Source: Flammeovirgaceae bacterium UBA2366
GTDB lineage: Bacteria; Bacteroidota; Bacteroidia; Cytophagales; Cyclobacteriaceae
Assembly: GCA_002344065.1 (NCBI GenBank)
Contig: DDTK01000004.1
Span: forward strand, 116,808 to 180,807
Direction: 5' to 3'
DNA length: 64,000 nt
Shown: in pieces, positions 53,146 through 61,505 of the stretch
How positions within the stretch are numbered: position 1 is the first letter of the stretch
How the letters are laid out: each line of letters begins with the position of its first letter
Program-made: the position numbers and the translations under genes
The notes under the pieces: generated by a model
What the model was told of the DNA's origin: nothing
Database searches by the model: none
Seen by the model: only the letters and a program-made list of their open reading frames with translations

Positions 53146-53640
53146 TTATGGTCTCAAACTTTTCCTTTGGTGTGGGATAAAATGAAGTTCTTTCTCATAT
53201 ACTGCAAGTTTCTCACGTGTTACCAACTCCCAGCCCTTGGATTTATCATATCGATTTTCCGAATAATCCGGATCACGATTGAGGTACACCTGGCCATCTT
53301 TATCGACCGCGAGGTAGAAGGCTTCAAAGTCCCCATCAATCTCGCCTTTCATTTTGCCTATGGGCGTTAAGGTTGTTGTATCGGTTTGTTGCATCTGGAT
53401 ATCGTGAGGTAAAGTGATTTTGTCGAATGTCAGTGGATTTGCCGGAACACCATAAATGGCATTGAGTACCATTGCGCCACTAAGGCAGGCGATCATCACG
53501 CCAGTCACAGCCACAATTATTTTCTTTTTGCCATGTGGGAACGCGTTGAACGTTGTGTTCAAGTTATCGATACGCTGCATTACCAGCTGTTGCATGGGTG
53601 GAAGTGACTTTTTTATTTTCTTTTTCATGTTCGGCTTCAT
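53146..53640 (-). CDS. TraL-like conjugation protein
   Basis: A 164-residue protein with a basic cytoplasmic N-terminus (KKKIKKSLPPM), one hydrophobic helix (about 45-65: IIVAVTGVMIACLSGAMVL) and a short periplasmic part (ITLPHDIQMQQT...DGDFEAFYLAVDKDGQVYLN). It occupies the place of TraL between traK and traM and overlaps traK by four bases. Sequence similarity to TraL is only moderate, so the name is positional. Confidence 0.6.
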   Translation of the reverse strand: MKPNMKKKIKKSLPPMQQLVMQRIDNLNTTFNAFPHGKKKIIVAVTGVMIACLSGAMVLNAIYGVPANPLTFDKITLPHDIQMQQTDTTTLTPIGKMKGEIDGDFEAFYLAVDKDGQVYLNRDPDYSENRYDKSKGWELVTREKLAVYEKELHFIPHQRKSLRP

Positions 53641-54263
53641 CGGTTCTCTGTTTTAATGTCCTGGTTCTCCAACGTGCTCCATTTTTCGATCAGGAATCCG
53701 TGCGGATTGTTGTCGGAGCGCGATACGTTACGCAGGTATCCTTCCGTGACCAGGCTTCTCGTCACAATGGAGGTAGTGCGTATAAGACGCTGTCTTGCAA
53801 AGCAGCGGAAGTAGAATGGATATTGGTTTATATCAATGCGAATACTGTCAATATCAATCTCCTGCGAAATGTTTCCTGAGATAACATTGGAATAATATCG
53901 GTTCTCTTTCAGGTTATCGTACTGCTTCTTAGCCGAAGCATCGGCCAAATACAATGCTTTGGTAATGTTCGCCTGAATGACTTTATCATCGGGGTCAAGG
54001 GTAAAGAAGTGATGGTGGAAGGTCCGCACGTGATCGCGTGCTTCCACAGGAATATTGTCCTTTCGTTCGGCCGACCAAGCCTCAAGCGCTTTACCGTTGG
54101 AGAGAATGTATATTCGCTCTTGCGATTCACTGATCAGTTGAAAGCTCTTGTAGAGTGTAAAGCAAACCGCAAAAACACAACCTGCAATAAGTACCAGCGA
54201 GAACAGCCGGATGTGTTTAAATGCCGTGTCGATATTTCTTAATTGCTGAAACATATTCATCAT
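53637..54263 (-). CDS. traK: Conjugative transposon protein TraK
   Basis: The 208-residue protein has one membrane helix (about 20-40: LFSLVLIAGCVFAVCFTLY) and a periplasmic domain with GKALEAWSAERKDNIPVEARDH and FHHHFFTLDPDDKVIQANI, which is the TraK family signature, comparable to VirB8. The GNISQEIDIDSIRID segment is also conserved. It overlaps traJ upstream and the traL-like gene downstream by four bases each. Confidence 0.9.
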   Translation of the reverse strand: MMNMFQQLRNIDTAFKHIRLFSLVLIAGCVFAVCFTLYKSFQLISESQERIYILSNGKALEAWSAERKDNIPVEARDHVRTFHHHFFTLDPDDKVIQANITKALYLADASAKKQYDNLKENRYYSNVISGNISQEIDIDSIRIDINQYPFYFRCFARQRLIRTTSIVTRSLVTEGYLRNVSRSDNNPHGFLIEKWSTLENQDIKTENR

Positions 54264-55519
54264 GATTTACCCGAAAGTTTATCGTGCATATAGCCTTCGT
54301 TAGTTTTCATTGATGCACTGCTTTGAGAAGAACCAGCGTGACTTAAGTGAGATGATTGACTTATCGAACTAACTACTGCTCCAGCGCCTGCGGTGGCCGC
54401 TGAAACGGTTGTTCGTGCTCCGCCCGTAAAGACATTGGAAGCCTTGTGAAGCAGCGTATATCCGCCCCCGGCATGAACGATGTAGTTAGCAACACTTGGC
54501 ACGGTAAAGTATCCTACAATGCCAATGACCAGGAAGATGAGATAAGCAGTGTCCGTTGTGCTGAAGAACGTGTCCCCGTATCGGATCACCTGCTGGATAT
54601 CGACTTTCAGCATGTTCTCCTGTATTTTACCAATGATTGCTCCAAATATATTAGCAACTGGTAGCCAGAGAAACACACTAATGTAACGAGCCATCCAGAC
54701 GGTGAGCGTGTGTTGAAAGCCATCAAAAACCGCAAAACCGAAAACCAATGGTCCAAGGATGGCGAGTACGATCAGGTAAAACGTCCGGAGCGTGTTGATA
54801 CAAAGAGCTGCGGCTTCATACAGGATGTGCAGAATTTCCGACATCCATTGTTTAATGGAATTGCGAAAGTTGTAGGCAGCTTTGGCCATCCCGAATTTGA
54901 TATCATTGCCGATGCCATCGAGCACGCCTTCGCCCGTTCCATTGGGATGGGTGTAACGATACCACTTGTCATAATCTCCTTCTCCTCCGGGCCCTACATA
55001 CATTTGCCAGGAAGGAGTTTTCTTAATTGCTTCTTCTTTCAGCTTCAGCAAGTAGGCAATAGCATTGTTTGATCCGGTGACCATCGCTGCTGTACCCGTA
55101 ACGGTCGGCTTCAACACGCCATTCATCAAGGCGATTACCCAGGGAAATATCATAATACAGAAGCCGAGCGCGAACGGACGCAGCAACGGGTAAAAATCAA
55201 TGGGCTCTGCATTGGCGAGATGACGCCACACCCGTGATGCGATATACCACAGCGCTGCAAAGGCGGCCAGCCCACGTCCAACCCCAATCAGTCTGCTGCA
55301 CAATGGCAGCATATCCACATATAGCTGGTCCAGCACACTTTGCAGGCTGTGGATTTCTCCCGCAAAACCCTGGGCTTGCAACATTCCCGGAAAAAATGCT
55401 GCAGGAAGAAATATCAATAACCTCACCCTCCAACGCTGCAACTTCGGTGGACGAGTCAGTCCCCGTCCTGGAGGAGAGGGGAACCGTTTGAGGACTCTAC
55501 AAAAAATTGTCATAGTCAT
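54260..55519 (-). CDS. traJ: Conjugative transposon protein TraJ
   Basis: This 419-residue polytopic membrane protein resembles TraJ (VirB6-like). It has several hydrophobic segments, GRGLAAFAALWYIASRVWRHL, the FYPLLRPFALGFCIM region, FYLIVLAILGPLVFGFAVFDG and YISVFLWLPVANIFGAIIGKIQ. The first 25 residues (FPSPPGRGLTRPPK) come from a GC-rich palindromic repeat (55456-55485), so the true start may be later. A Ser-rich tail follows the last helix. It forms the inner-membrane pore of the transfer system. Confidence 0.88.
   Translation of the reverse strand: MTMTIFCRVLKRFPSPPGRGLTRPPKLQRWRVRLLIFLPAAFFPGMLQAQGFAGEIHSLQSVLDQLYVDMLPLCSRLIGVGRGLAAFAALWYIASRVWRHLANAEPIDFYPLLRPFALGFCIMIFPWVIALMNGVLKPTVTGTAAMVTGSNNAIAYLLKLKEEAIKKTPSWQMYVGPGGEGDYDKWYRYTHPNGTGEGVLDGIGNDIKFGMAKAAYNFRNSIKQWMSEILHILYEAAALCINTLRTFYLIVLAILGPLVFGFAVFDGFQHTLTVWMARYISVFLWLPVANIFGAIIGKIQENMLKVDIQQVIRYGDTFFSTTDTAYLIFLVIGIVGYFTVPSVANYIVHAGGGYTLLHKASNVFTGGARTTVSAATAGAGAVVSSISQSSHLSHAGSSQSSASMKTNEGYMHDKLSGKS
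55456..55485. repeat. REP-like GC-rich palindrome inside traJ 5-prime end
   Basis: The sequence around CAGTCCCCGTCCTGGAGGAG and GAGGGGAA carries the same C-rich then G-rich signature as two insertions inside traG. In traJ it codes for FPSPPGRG near the N-terminus. Base composition is much richer in G+C than the surrounding gene. Confidence 0.5.
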
Positions 55520-55526
55520 TCATTTT

Positions 55527-56162
55527 TCAGTTCACACCATAAAGCTTTTGCATGGTCTCCACGTCATTTCGCGCGCGCGCCCGTTGGATGGCCAGCAGTT
55601 GCGTGTTGTTATTGAATGCCCTCAGGAAGATGAGTTTGTCTTCCATATCGAAGAATATCCTGTCAATGGCCTGCATGCGCTCATCGTCACTCATGCTTAG
55701 TTTTGTGGCTGTGATGATCATCATCAGCTCATCGATGTTTCGGAGGGAAGCATCAAACAGGAACTTGTAAACGTTCGCCAGGTACTCGATCTCTTCCAGT
55801 TTGAAATTGGGGTCTTGCCGAAACCGATTGTACGCCCGCTGGTATTCCTTCAGCAAAAGCTTTTGATACTCAATGATGAACGGGATACGTTTGTAGTTTC
55901 GGATGGATGGATTGACGGCCATCAGCCCGTCAATGAATAATTGGTGAATCGAATAATTTCCCTGTGCGATGTTCTTGATCGTGGTGTATCCTTTATCCAG
56001 TATTTTATAGCCCCGGTACATGTTGTCCAGTATCTCTTCAAGCTGGCGAAGCTTCTCCCAATTCAGCAGAAGTTGCTGTGCTTCCTGCGACTGTGCAATC
56101 GCACCAGTCTGACAACCCATGCACAGGAAAACTACAAACACGATTTGTTTAATGGTCTTCAT
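55527..56162 (-). CDS. TraI/TerB-like conjugation protein, copy 3
   Basis: The 211-residue exported product (signal with CMGCQTGAIAQ) is mostly helical. The pattern EEILDNMYRGYKILDKGYTTIKNIAQGNYSIHQLFIDGLMAVNPSIR is the one annotated as TerB-family tellurite-resistance or TraI-like protein in Bacteroidota transposons, always beside traJ. A matching SDDERMQAIDRIF segment is shared with the two genes upstream. It starts one base after the stop of copy 2 and ends seven bases before traJ. Role unknown; probably a periplasmic accessory of transfer. Confidence 0.75.
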   Translation of the reverse strand: MKTIKQIVFVVFLCMGCQTGAIAQSQEAQQLLLNWEKLRQLEEILDNMYRGYKILDKGYTTIKNIAQGNYSIHQLFIDGLMAVNPSIRNYKRIPFIIEYQKLLLKEYQRAYNRFRQDPNFKLEEIEYLANVYKFLFDASLRNIDELMMIITATKLSMSDDERMQAIDRIFFDMEDKLIFLRAFNNNTQLLAIQRARARNDVETMQKLYGVN

Positions 56163-56163
56163 A

Positions 56164-56811
56164 TTACATGGCTTCATGTTGTTTCCGCATTCGCTCAATA
56201 CTATGTTGCTCTCGCTCCCGTTCCCGGGCAATCAACCTCACATCACTGTCGAATGCCTTTACAAAGGCCTGCTTATCCAGCATGTCATCATATAACCGGT
56301 CGATGCGCATCAGGCGCTCATCATCCTTCATCTCGGTTTGGTTTGTACCAATGATCATCAGCAACTCCGAAATGGCGGCATCGCATAAAAAGAGCATGTT
56401 GGAGTAGACCGCTGCGACATATCGTATTTCCTCCGGTGTGAACTGCTCATTGTTCTTACAGAAGTTATTCACCTGTCTGATGGATTGGATGATGTAGATT
56501 TGAAAAGCGATGATGTCCGCCACCTTCGCTGAATTCCTGATGTGTGGGTTTACATTCTTAAGCGATCCGAAAAAATCCCGATGCAGGTTGAAGTCTCCGT
56601 TCTTGATGTTGTGAATGGTGGTGAGGCCTTTGTCTGCAATCTCATAGCCCTTTTTCAGGTAGCCGAGGTAGACCTTCAACAAGGCAATTTGTTTGGCGAG
56701 GTACCTGCGTTGTGTTTTCTTCTGACGAAACCACTCATCCCAGGTCTGCGCTGTTGCATCCGTGCAGGACATCGCACAGCACAAGGCAAATAAGATCAAT
56801 ACCTTTTTCAT
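56164..56811 (-). CDS. TraI/TerB-like conjugation protein, copy 2
   Basis: A 215-residue exported protein (signal cleaved near ATAQ) with the same helical plan as its neighbours: YLGYLKKGYEIADKGLTTIHNIKNGDFNLHRDFFGSLKNVNPHIRN, then KDDERLMRIDRLYDDMLDK and a charged C-terminal helix. It is two bases from copy 1 upstream and one base from copy 3 downstream, so three paralogous genes are arranged in tandem. No metal-binding motif is evident. Confidence 0.75.
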   Translation of the reverse strand: MKKVLILFALCCAMSCTDATAQTWDEWFRQKKTQRRYLAKQIALLKVYLGYLKKGYEIADKGLTTIHNIKNGDFNLHRDFFGSLKNVNPHIRNSAKVADIIAFQIYIIQSIRQVNNFCKNNEQFTPEEIRYVAAVYSNMLFLCDAAISELLMIIGTNQTEMKDDERLMRIDRLYDDMLDKQAFVKAFDSDVRLIAREREREQHSIERMRKQHEAM

Positions 56812-56812
56812 A

Positions 56813-57508
56813 TCAGTCTGCGGTTAGTCCATAGAGTTTTCTTACCGATTCAATTTCATGCTCATCCTTGGCGCGGTTCATACTCAATTGAATATTTTGA
56901 TTGTTGAACTGTTTCAGGTCAGCATAATTCTGTTCAATCTGGTCACCGGCCTTGTTGATGATTTCCAGGCGCTTGGCATCGCTCATTTGCGTTTTGAAAC
57001 TATTGATGACCAACAGTATTTGATCGAGGTTGTACACACTCTCGTTGAGTATGCCGGTATACACGCGGTACATGTAGTCGATCTCCGACCGGGTGAAATG
57101 TTTATCCTGATTGATCATGCGCCAGGTGAAGCGGTATTCGTTCACGATCTGTTCCTGCCGCTCCAGTATCTGGCGTATCCGCTTATAGGCCGCAATGGTG
57201 TTACGCACTTTCCAGAGTTCGTCATAGTATTTCCGATATAGTTCACGTTGACGCTCCGTCCACTCCGCAATTTCATTCAGCTTGAGTTGTGATAATTTGT
57301 TCTCTAATACTTTGGCCGCATTTTGCAAGGCTATGGTCTTATTCTGAAGGCGCTGAATCATCAGGTCAACCGCTTTGATTACTTTCTTCACACCCTCCTG
57401 AATGATCTTGGCGATGGGAATGGCGGCATGAGTTTCCTGCATGGGCGTGACTGTTAAGATCACCGTACCGATTAGCAGGATGAAGAATATCTTTCGGATT
57501 CTGTTCAT
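56813..57508 (-). CDS. TraI-like conjugation protein, copy 1
   Basis: The 231-residue protein starts at the ATG 57508 just before a signal peptide (FFILLIGTVILTVTPMQETHA). Long helical segments follow (QNAAKVLENKLSQLKLNEIAEWTERQRELYRKYYDELWKVR), and the SDAKRLEIINKAGDQIEQ segment corresponds to the SDDERMQAIDR segment of copies 2 and 3. The longer open frame to 57877 overlaps traG and its start region has no protein-like composition, so it is not used. This copy matches the TraI gene position of CTn elements, 10 bases after traG. Confidence 0.75.
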   Translation of the reverse strand: MNRIRKIFFILLIGTVILTVTPMQETHAAIPIAKIIQEGVKKVIKAVDLMIQRLQNKTIALQNAAKVLENKLSQLKLNEIAEWTERQRELYRKYYDELWKVRNTIAAYKRIRQILERQEQIVNEYRFTWRMINQDKHFTRSEIDYMYRVYTGILNESVYNLDQILLVINSFKTQMSDAKRLEIINKAGDQIEQNYADLKQFNNQNIQLSMNRAKDEHEIESVRKLYGLTAD

Positions 57509-57518
57509 AAAAAATTGT

Positions 57519-60041
57519 TTAAGCTTTTCCTGTGCGTATGTCATGAGCCAGTTCAGCGATTCCCTTCCTGATGTCACCGTTCCACTTTCTGGCATACGCC
57601 TGTACTTTGATTTTTTCTGATTCCTCCGTGGTGTAGGCGAGGTATTCTTCGAGCGAAACCTCGGTGGCATACACCTTGGACAGCATACCTCCCAGGCTGA
57701 TAAACACTTCTTTGTATTTCCGGGAAGGATCGTTGGCTTTGTTGATACTGAGCACGAGTGCTTTCTCTTTTTCGGTGAGGCCCAGCAGTTGTTGTATCTG
57801 ATCGAACTTGTTCTGGTACTTGCTCTGGTCGAGTAGAATCTTGCAGTCGGAGTTGTTGATGATGGCCTGCTTGACAATGGGAGACGAAATGATGTCCTCC
57901 ACTTCCTGCGTTACGACAATGGCTTCACCATAAAACTTTCTGACGGTCTTGAACAGGTATTTGATGTACTCGGCCATGCCTTCTTTGGCAATGGCTTTCC
58001 ACGCCTCTTCAATCAGGATCATCTTACGAACGCCTTTCAGCTTCCGCATCTTGGAGATGAACACTTCCATGATGATGATGGTGACTACCGGGAACAGGAT
58101 GGGGTGATCCTTGATGTTATCCAACTCAAAAACAATGAAGCGTTCCCGGAGCAGTTCGAGGTTTTCGGTGGCGTTCAACAGGTAGTCGAACTCACCACCT
58201 TTGTAATAGGGCCGCAATACGTACAGGAAGTTTTCCACATCGAAGTCTTTTTCCTTTACCCGGTCTTCTTTGAGGATGGGGACAAATTCATCACGGAGAA
58301 ATTCATAGAAGGTGTTGAAGCACGGGAAGAGCCCCGCCCCCGGCCCGTCCCCAAGGGGGGAGGGGAGTTTAGACTGTTGAACCTTTTCGAAGTACAACTT
58401 CAGTGCGATGGACAACGCCACATACTCCGAGCGGTTGAATGTCTCAACGTCTTTCTTCCATAGCGCCAACAGCAGCGTTTTAATGCTCTCCTTCTTCTCC
58501 GTATCCAGTGTATCGCCTTGCCCGATATAAAAAGGATTGAATCGGATCGGATTAGCTTCATCGTAGGTAAAGTAGTAGCCATTCACCAGATCACACAGTC
58601 CTTTGTAGGAATGGCCCACGTCCACGAGCACGATATGTGTGCCCTGCTCATAGTATGATCGGACCATGTGATTGGTGAAGAATGACTTTCCGCTGCCTGA
58701 AGGGCCCAGGATGAATTTGTTCCGGTTGGTGCAGATACCTCGTTTGACCGGCTCATCGGAGATATCCACGTGGACAGGTTTACCGGTAAGCCTGTCACCC
58801 AACCGGATGCCTACAGGACTGAGAGACGACTGATAACCTGTTTCCAGATTCAGAAAACAAGTAGCCTGTTCGGCAAAGGTGTCAAACGTATCGTTCATCG
58901 GAAAGTCGGCCTCGTTACCCGGCAATCCTGCCCAGAAGATCTGGGGTGCACCGTCTGTTTCCTGCCGTGCGATGGCATCCATCTGCGCAAGTGCCGATGA
59001 TACCTGCGTTTTCAGTTCTTTCAATTCCTGTTTGTTGTCCGTCCATAACAGAATGTTAAAGTGTGCCTTTACGGGAAGGCGCTGAGCCGAAATCGCCTCG
59101 TTCAGGAAATCATTGGTGGCATCCCGGCTGATGGCATTCTCTCTTGAGTAGGTTGCCAGGGATTGCAGGCGAAGGCGTTTGCTCTCCAATTGCTTGATGG
59201 TCTTGTGCGCATCTTCGATGAAGATGTACTGGTTATAGATGTGATTGCACGACAACAGTTGCCCTAACGGAGAGGCAAATCCCACACTGAACTTGGTTTT
59301 GTCCGTAGAATATTTGTCGTAGTTGATGCGCGACCCGCACAATGCCGGAAGGTCTTCCACATCGGCCAATGCATACAGTTGACAATACTGATCACCAATC
59401 CTGATCTCATCCCGGAGGTGGATGTCCTTGATCATGGGTGCATCTGTTTCGGAAAGCAAAAAGCAATAGCGTTCCAAAAGTCCGGGCCTCACCCCCGACC
59501 CCTCTCCATTAGAGAGGGGAGCGCCAACGATATCGTCATCTGTTAGCCTTCTCAACTTCACAAACCCACTGTCCTTGAGTATCCGTTCAAATTGCCCTGC
59601 GCCATCGAGGAATTCCTGCATACGCTGCGGATTTAGTGGGCCTTCCGGTACCATGCTTCTGCGAATCAGGTTGGAGAACACCGAACTGGAAGGTTTTCGG
59701 TTAGCCGGTTTTCGGGTCAGCATGATGTAGCACAAATGATCGAGGAATGGGCGTTCATTGAAGAAACGCTCGCTGGCACGGGATAGGAACGAGCTGTCTT
59801 TATTCTCGAAATCGGGCTGATGCTTCTTCGAAAGAAACCAATCCTGCTTATGAAAGACAATATTGTTTGGAAGCACTTTAATGGCTTTCACCAACACCTG
59901 ATGAAAGGCCTCGTACTCCTGATCCGAGAGTGTGAATATTTCTGGCAGTGTTGCTTCGTAGACAAGCGTGACATCTCCCTGCTTTGACAGGATGCAGTTG
60001 CTTTCTACTTTATAGATTGGGAATATTTTTTCGAAGTCCAT
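57519..60041 (-). CDS. traG: TraG conjugation ATPase (VirB4-like)
   Basis: The 840-residue ATPase has the TraG N-terminal region (FPIYKVESNCILSKQGDVTLVYEATLPEIFTLS), the Walker A motif GPSGSGKSFF (about 445-455), Walker B with MILIEEAWKAIAKEG (about 670-685) and a C-terminal arginine-finger region. It powers DNA transfer and pilus assembly. Two peptide insertions (GAPLSNGEGSGVRPG, about 175; PSPLGDGPGAG, about 560) come from GC-rich palindromic repeats and keep the frame. The ATG at 60041 is preferred; a TTG at 60065 would overlap traF by four bases. Confidence 0.9.
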   Translation of the reverse strand: MDFEKIFPIYKVESNCILSKQGDVTLVYEATLPEIFTLSDQEYEAFHQVLVKAIKVLPNNIVFHKQDWFLSKKHQPDFENKDSSFLSRASERFFNERPFLDHLCYIMLTRKPANRKPSSSVFSNLIRRSMVPEGPLNPQRMQEFLDGAGQFERILKDSGFVKLRRLTDDDIVGAPLSNGEGSGVRPGLLERYCFLLSETDAPMIKDIHLRDEIRIGDQYCQLYALADVEDLPALCGSRINYDKYSTDKTKFSVGFASPLGQLLSCNHIYNQYIFIEDAHKTIKQLESKRLRLQSLATYSRENAISRDATNDFLNEAISAQRLPVKAHFNILLWTDNKQELKELKTQVSSALAQMDAIARQETDGAPQIFWAGLPGNEADFPMNDTFDTFAEQATCFLNLETGYQSSLSPVGIRLGDRLTGKPVHVDISDEPVKRGICTNRNKFILGPSGSGKSFFTNHMVRSYYEQGTHIVLVDVGHSYKGLCDLVNGYYFTYDEANPIRFNPFYIGQGDTLDTEKKESIKTLLLALWKKDVETFNRSEYVALSIALKLYFEKVQQSKLPSPLGDGPGAGLFPCFNTFYEFLRDEFVPILKEDRVKEKDFDVENFLYVLRPYYKGGEFDYLLNATENLELLRERFIVFELDNIKDHPILFPVVTIIIMEVFISKMRKLKGVRKMILIEEAWKAIAKEGMAEYIKYLFKTVRKFYGEAIVVTQEVEDIISSPIVKQAIINNSDCKILLDQSKYQNKFDQIQQLLGLTEKEKALVLSINKANDPSRKYKEVFISLGGMLSKVYATEVSLEEYLAYTTEESEKIKVQAYARKWNGDIRKGIAELAHDIRTGKA
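58331..58372. repeat. REP-like insertion 1 inside traG
   Basis: A C-rich run (GCCCCGCCCCCGGCCC) and then GTCCCCAAGGGGGGAGGGGA, read in frame as SPLGDGPGAG on the minus strand. It stands out in composition from the rest of the gene and shows the same signature as the other two copies. Confidence 0.5.
59484..59525. repeat. REP-like insertion 2 inside traG
   Basis: After a C-rich lead (CCTCACCCCCGA) lies a palindrome CCCCTCTC-N5-GAGAGGGG (59499-59519) with a perfect 8-bp stem. It codes for APLSNGEGSGVRPG in traG. This layout of a C-rich lead and a CCCCTCTC hairpin is familiar from small repeats in Bacteroidota genomes. Confidence 0.6.
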
Positions 60042-60061
60042 ACCCGTGATAGCTGCGAGCT

Positions 60062-60391
60062 TCAAGCTTTGAGCTCAGTTAAAAGATTCAGGAATAATTT
60101 TCGGGAAGCCGCTTTTACGTAAACCGGTATGCTGCGGCTGGCCATTTTCTTCAACAGCCCAAACTGTCCGTAGGTGTCGCTCATCCGGTAAACGGTCATG
60201 AACAAAGCCGCACCCAGCACGACAATAAGCGCCAGGCAGATGAACATGTTCACGCCCATGATATAGAGCACTGCGAAGAGGATTAACAAGCCGATGAGTC
60301 CGATCGCGAGGTATGCGATGTACTGCGCCTTGAGACCTTTGAACTCAATCGGCTTGTTGATTCCTTTGTTGATGTTGTAAACGCTTGCCAT
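60062..60391 (-). CDS. traF: TraF (DUF4133) conjugation membrane protein
   Basis: The 109-residue protein starts MASVYNINKGINKPIEFKGL and has two membrane helices (QYIAYLAIGLIGLLILFAVLY and FICLALIVVLGAALFMTVY), then a cytoplasmic tail (SDTYGQFGLLKKMASRSIP). This is the DUF4133 TraF family of Bacteroidota elements, comparable to VirB3. The ATG at 60391 matches the family N-terminus, and the longer open frame starting at 60475 overlaps traE and is rejected. It is 17 bases after traE. Confidence 0.88.
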   Translation of the reverse strand: MASVYNINKGINKPIEFKGLKAQYIAYLAIGLIGLLILFAVLYIMGVNMFICLALIVVLGAALFMTVYRMSDTYGQFGLLKKMASRSIPVYVKAASRKLFLNLLTELKA

Positions 60392-60408
60392 AGCTTCACC
60401 CTGGCATC

Positions 60409-60738
60409 TTACACTCCGAAAAATGATCTCAACACGGTGGCTACGATAACCAGGAAGACACAGCTTCCAAACCATGCGGCCGCCACCTTGCCGGTATCCG
60501 GATCACCGCTGTTCCATTTCTGATAAACCTTGATGGCCCCGACCAGACCCAGCACGGCCCCGATGGCATACATCAGGTTTGTGCCGGTAGTGAAATAGCT
60601 ACGCACGCGCATGGTGGCTTCATTGATACCGGCATTGCCGTCCTGCGCCTCGGCCAGTGCATAGGTAATGAGGTACACAAACAGGGCAAGTGCGAATGCC
60701 TTGCCTTTCCGAATAGTGAATTGAATTGTTCTTTGCAT
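60409..60738 (-). CDS. traE: TraE (DUF4134) conjugation membrane protein
   Basis: A 109-residue protein with an N-terminal hydrophobic segment (AFALALFVYLITYALAEA) and the conserved AGINEATMRVRSYFTTGTNLMYAIGAVLGLVGAIKVYQKWNSGDPDTGK block that defines DUF4134/TraE (comparable to VirB2 or TraE of CTnDOT). Two helices in all, followed by a C-terminal helix (AAWFGSCVFLVIVATVLRSFFG). It is 21 bases after the traD-like gene. Confidence 0.92.
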   Translation of the reverse strand: MQRTIQFTIRKGKAFALALFVYLITYALAEAQDGNAGINEATMRVRSYFTTGTNLMYAIGAVLGLVGAIKVYQKWNSGDPDTGKVAAAWFGSCVFLVIVATVLRSFFGV

Positions 60739-60759
60739 AGACTTTATGTTTTTTTATGG

Positions 60760-61350
60760 TTATTGATTATTTGTCGCGGTAGCTTCCACGTTAGGCCACC
60801 ACGATTTGACTTCACTTAGTTCGATTTGAAATTGACCCTGCGCTTTGCAGGCGTTGTGAATGAATGCCGTGATTTCCGGCTCATGCGCTGACCGCGACAG
60901 GTCAGCATAGTTGGACAGCAACGTGCGAAAAAGTTCCGCGCACTCGTCCTTACTGCCCATGCCAACCACTTCTTTCAGCGTATTGATTTCTTCTAGTAGC
61001 GTTGATACTGACTTAAGCAACATCTCTTCTGTTTCACTTACCGCTACTACCATCGGCTCTTCCGGTTCGTGTGCAGCCGCTACACTCAAACTCTCCGCTT
61101 CAACTTTTTCTTCACGTGGAACATTTTCAGACTGAGACGCAGTGAACCGGACTGAACCCATCAACTCAATTGATTCATTTGAGTCGGTTTGATGTTCTCT
61201 CACCTTTGAGTTCGTGAGCTTTGTTTTCTTTTGATTGAATATGTTACTGATCTCGTTGCTGTACAGCAGCAACACCGTGATGAAGTAGTAGCCACCGATA
61301 AGCAGGGCGGTGGTTGAAATGAACTCTTGCCAGGAAATGGATTCGAACAT
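60760..61350 (-). CDS. TraD-like conjugation protein
   Basis: The 196-residue protein has one N-terminal membrane helix (ALLIGGYYFITVLLLY), a long polar, mostly disordered middle (about 45-110) and a C-terminal helical domain (LLKSVSTLLEEINTLKEVVGM...FHNACKAQGQFQIEL type). In CTnDOT-type modules a protein of this type stands before traE and is called TraD; the name here is from position and topology. It is the first gene of the tra operon seen and its start codon lies two bases after a perfect hairpin in the mRNA leader. Confidence 0.65.
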   Translation of the reverse strand: MFESISWQEFISTTALLIGGYYFITVLLLYSNEISNIFNQKKTKLTNSKVREHQTDSNESIELMGSVRFTASQSENVPREEKVEAESLSVAAAHEPEEPMVVAVSETEEMLLKSVSTLLEEINTLKEVVGMGSKDECAELFRTLLSNYADLSRSAHEPEITAFIHNACKAQGQFQIELSEVKSWWPNVEATATNNQ

Positions 61351-61351
61351 A

Positions 61352-61375
61352 GCTTCCGTGATTGATTACGGAAGC
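61352..61375 (-). promoter_or_regulatory. Leader hairpin abutting the traD-like start codon
   Basis: GCTTCCGT (61352-61359) and ACGGAAGC (61368-61375) pair perfectly (8 bp, 8-base loop). In the mRNA the stem ends one base before the ATG at 61350, in the place normally used for ribosome binding, so folding should affect translation of the first tra gene. Upstream, AAGGTGGGT occurs twice (61377-61385 and 61419-61427), 42 bases apart. Confidence 0.6.
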
Positions 61376-61505
61376 GAAGGTGGGTTTCAGCTACATCTGA
61401 TATTCACAAGTTGGTACCAAGGTGGGTGATTTTTTTTATGAGCCTGCACGATGGGAGTGGTCCATGTCATAAATGTACTCCAACTATCTAAAATCAGATT
61501 TTGAT

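Noticed and set aside
57509..57877. Longer start for the copy 1 TraI-like gene
   Set aside because: The extra residues overlap traG in another frame and are Ser/Arg/Pro-rich shadow sequence; the ATG at 57508 precedes a clear signal peptide.
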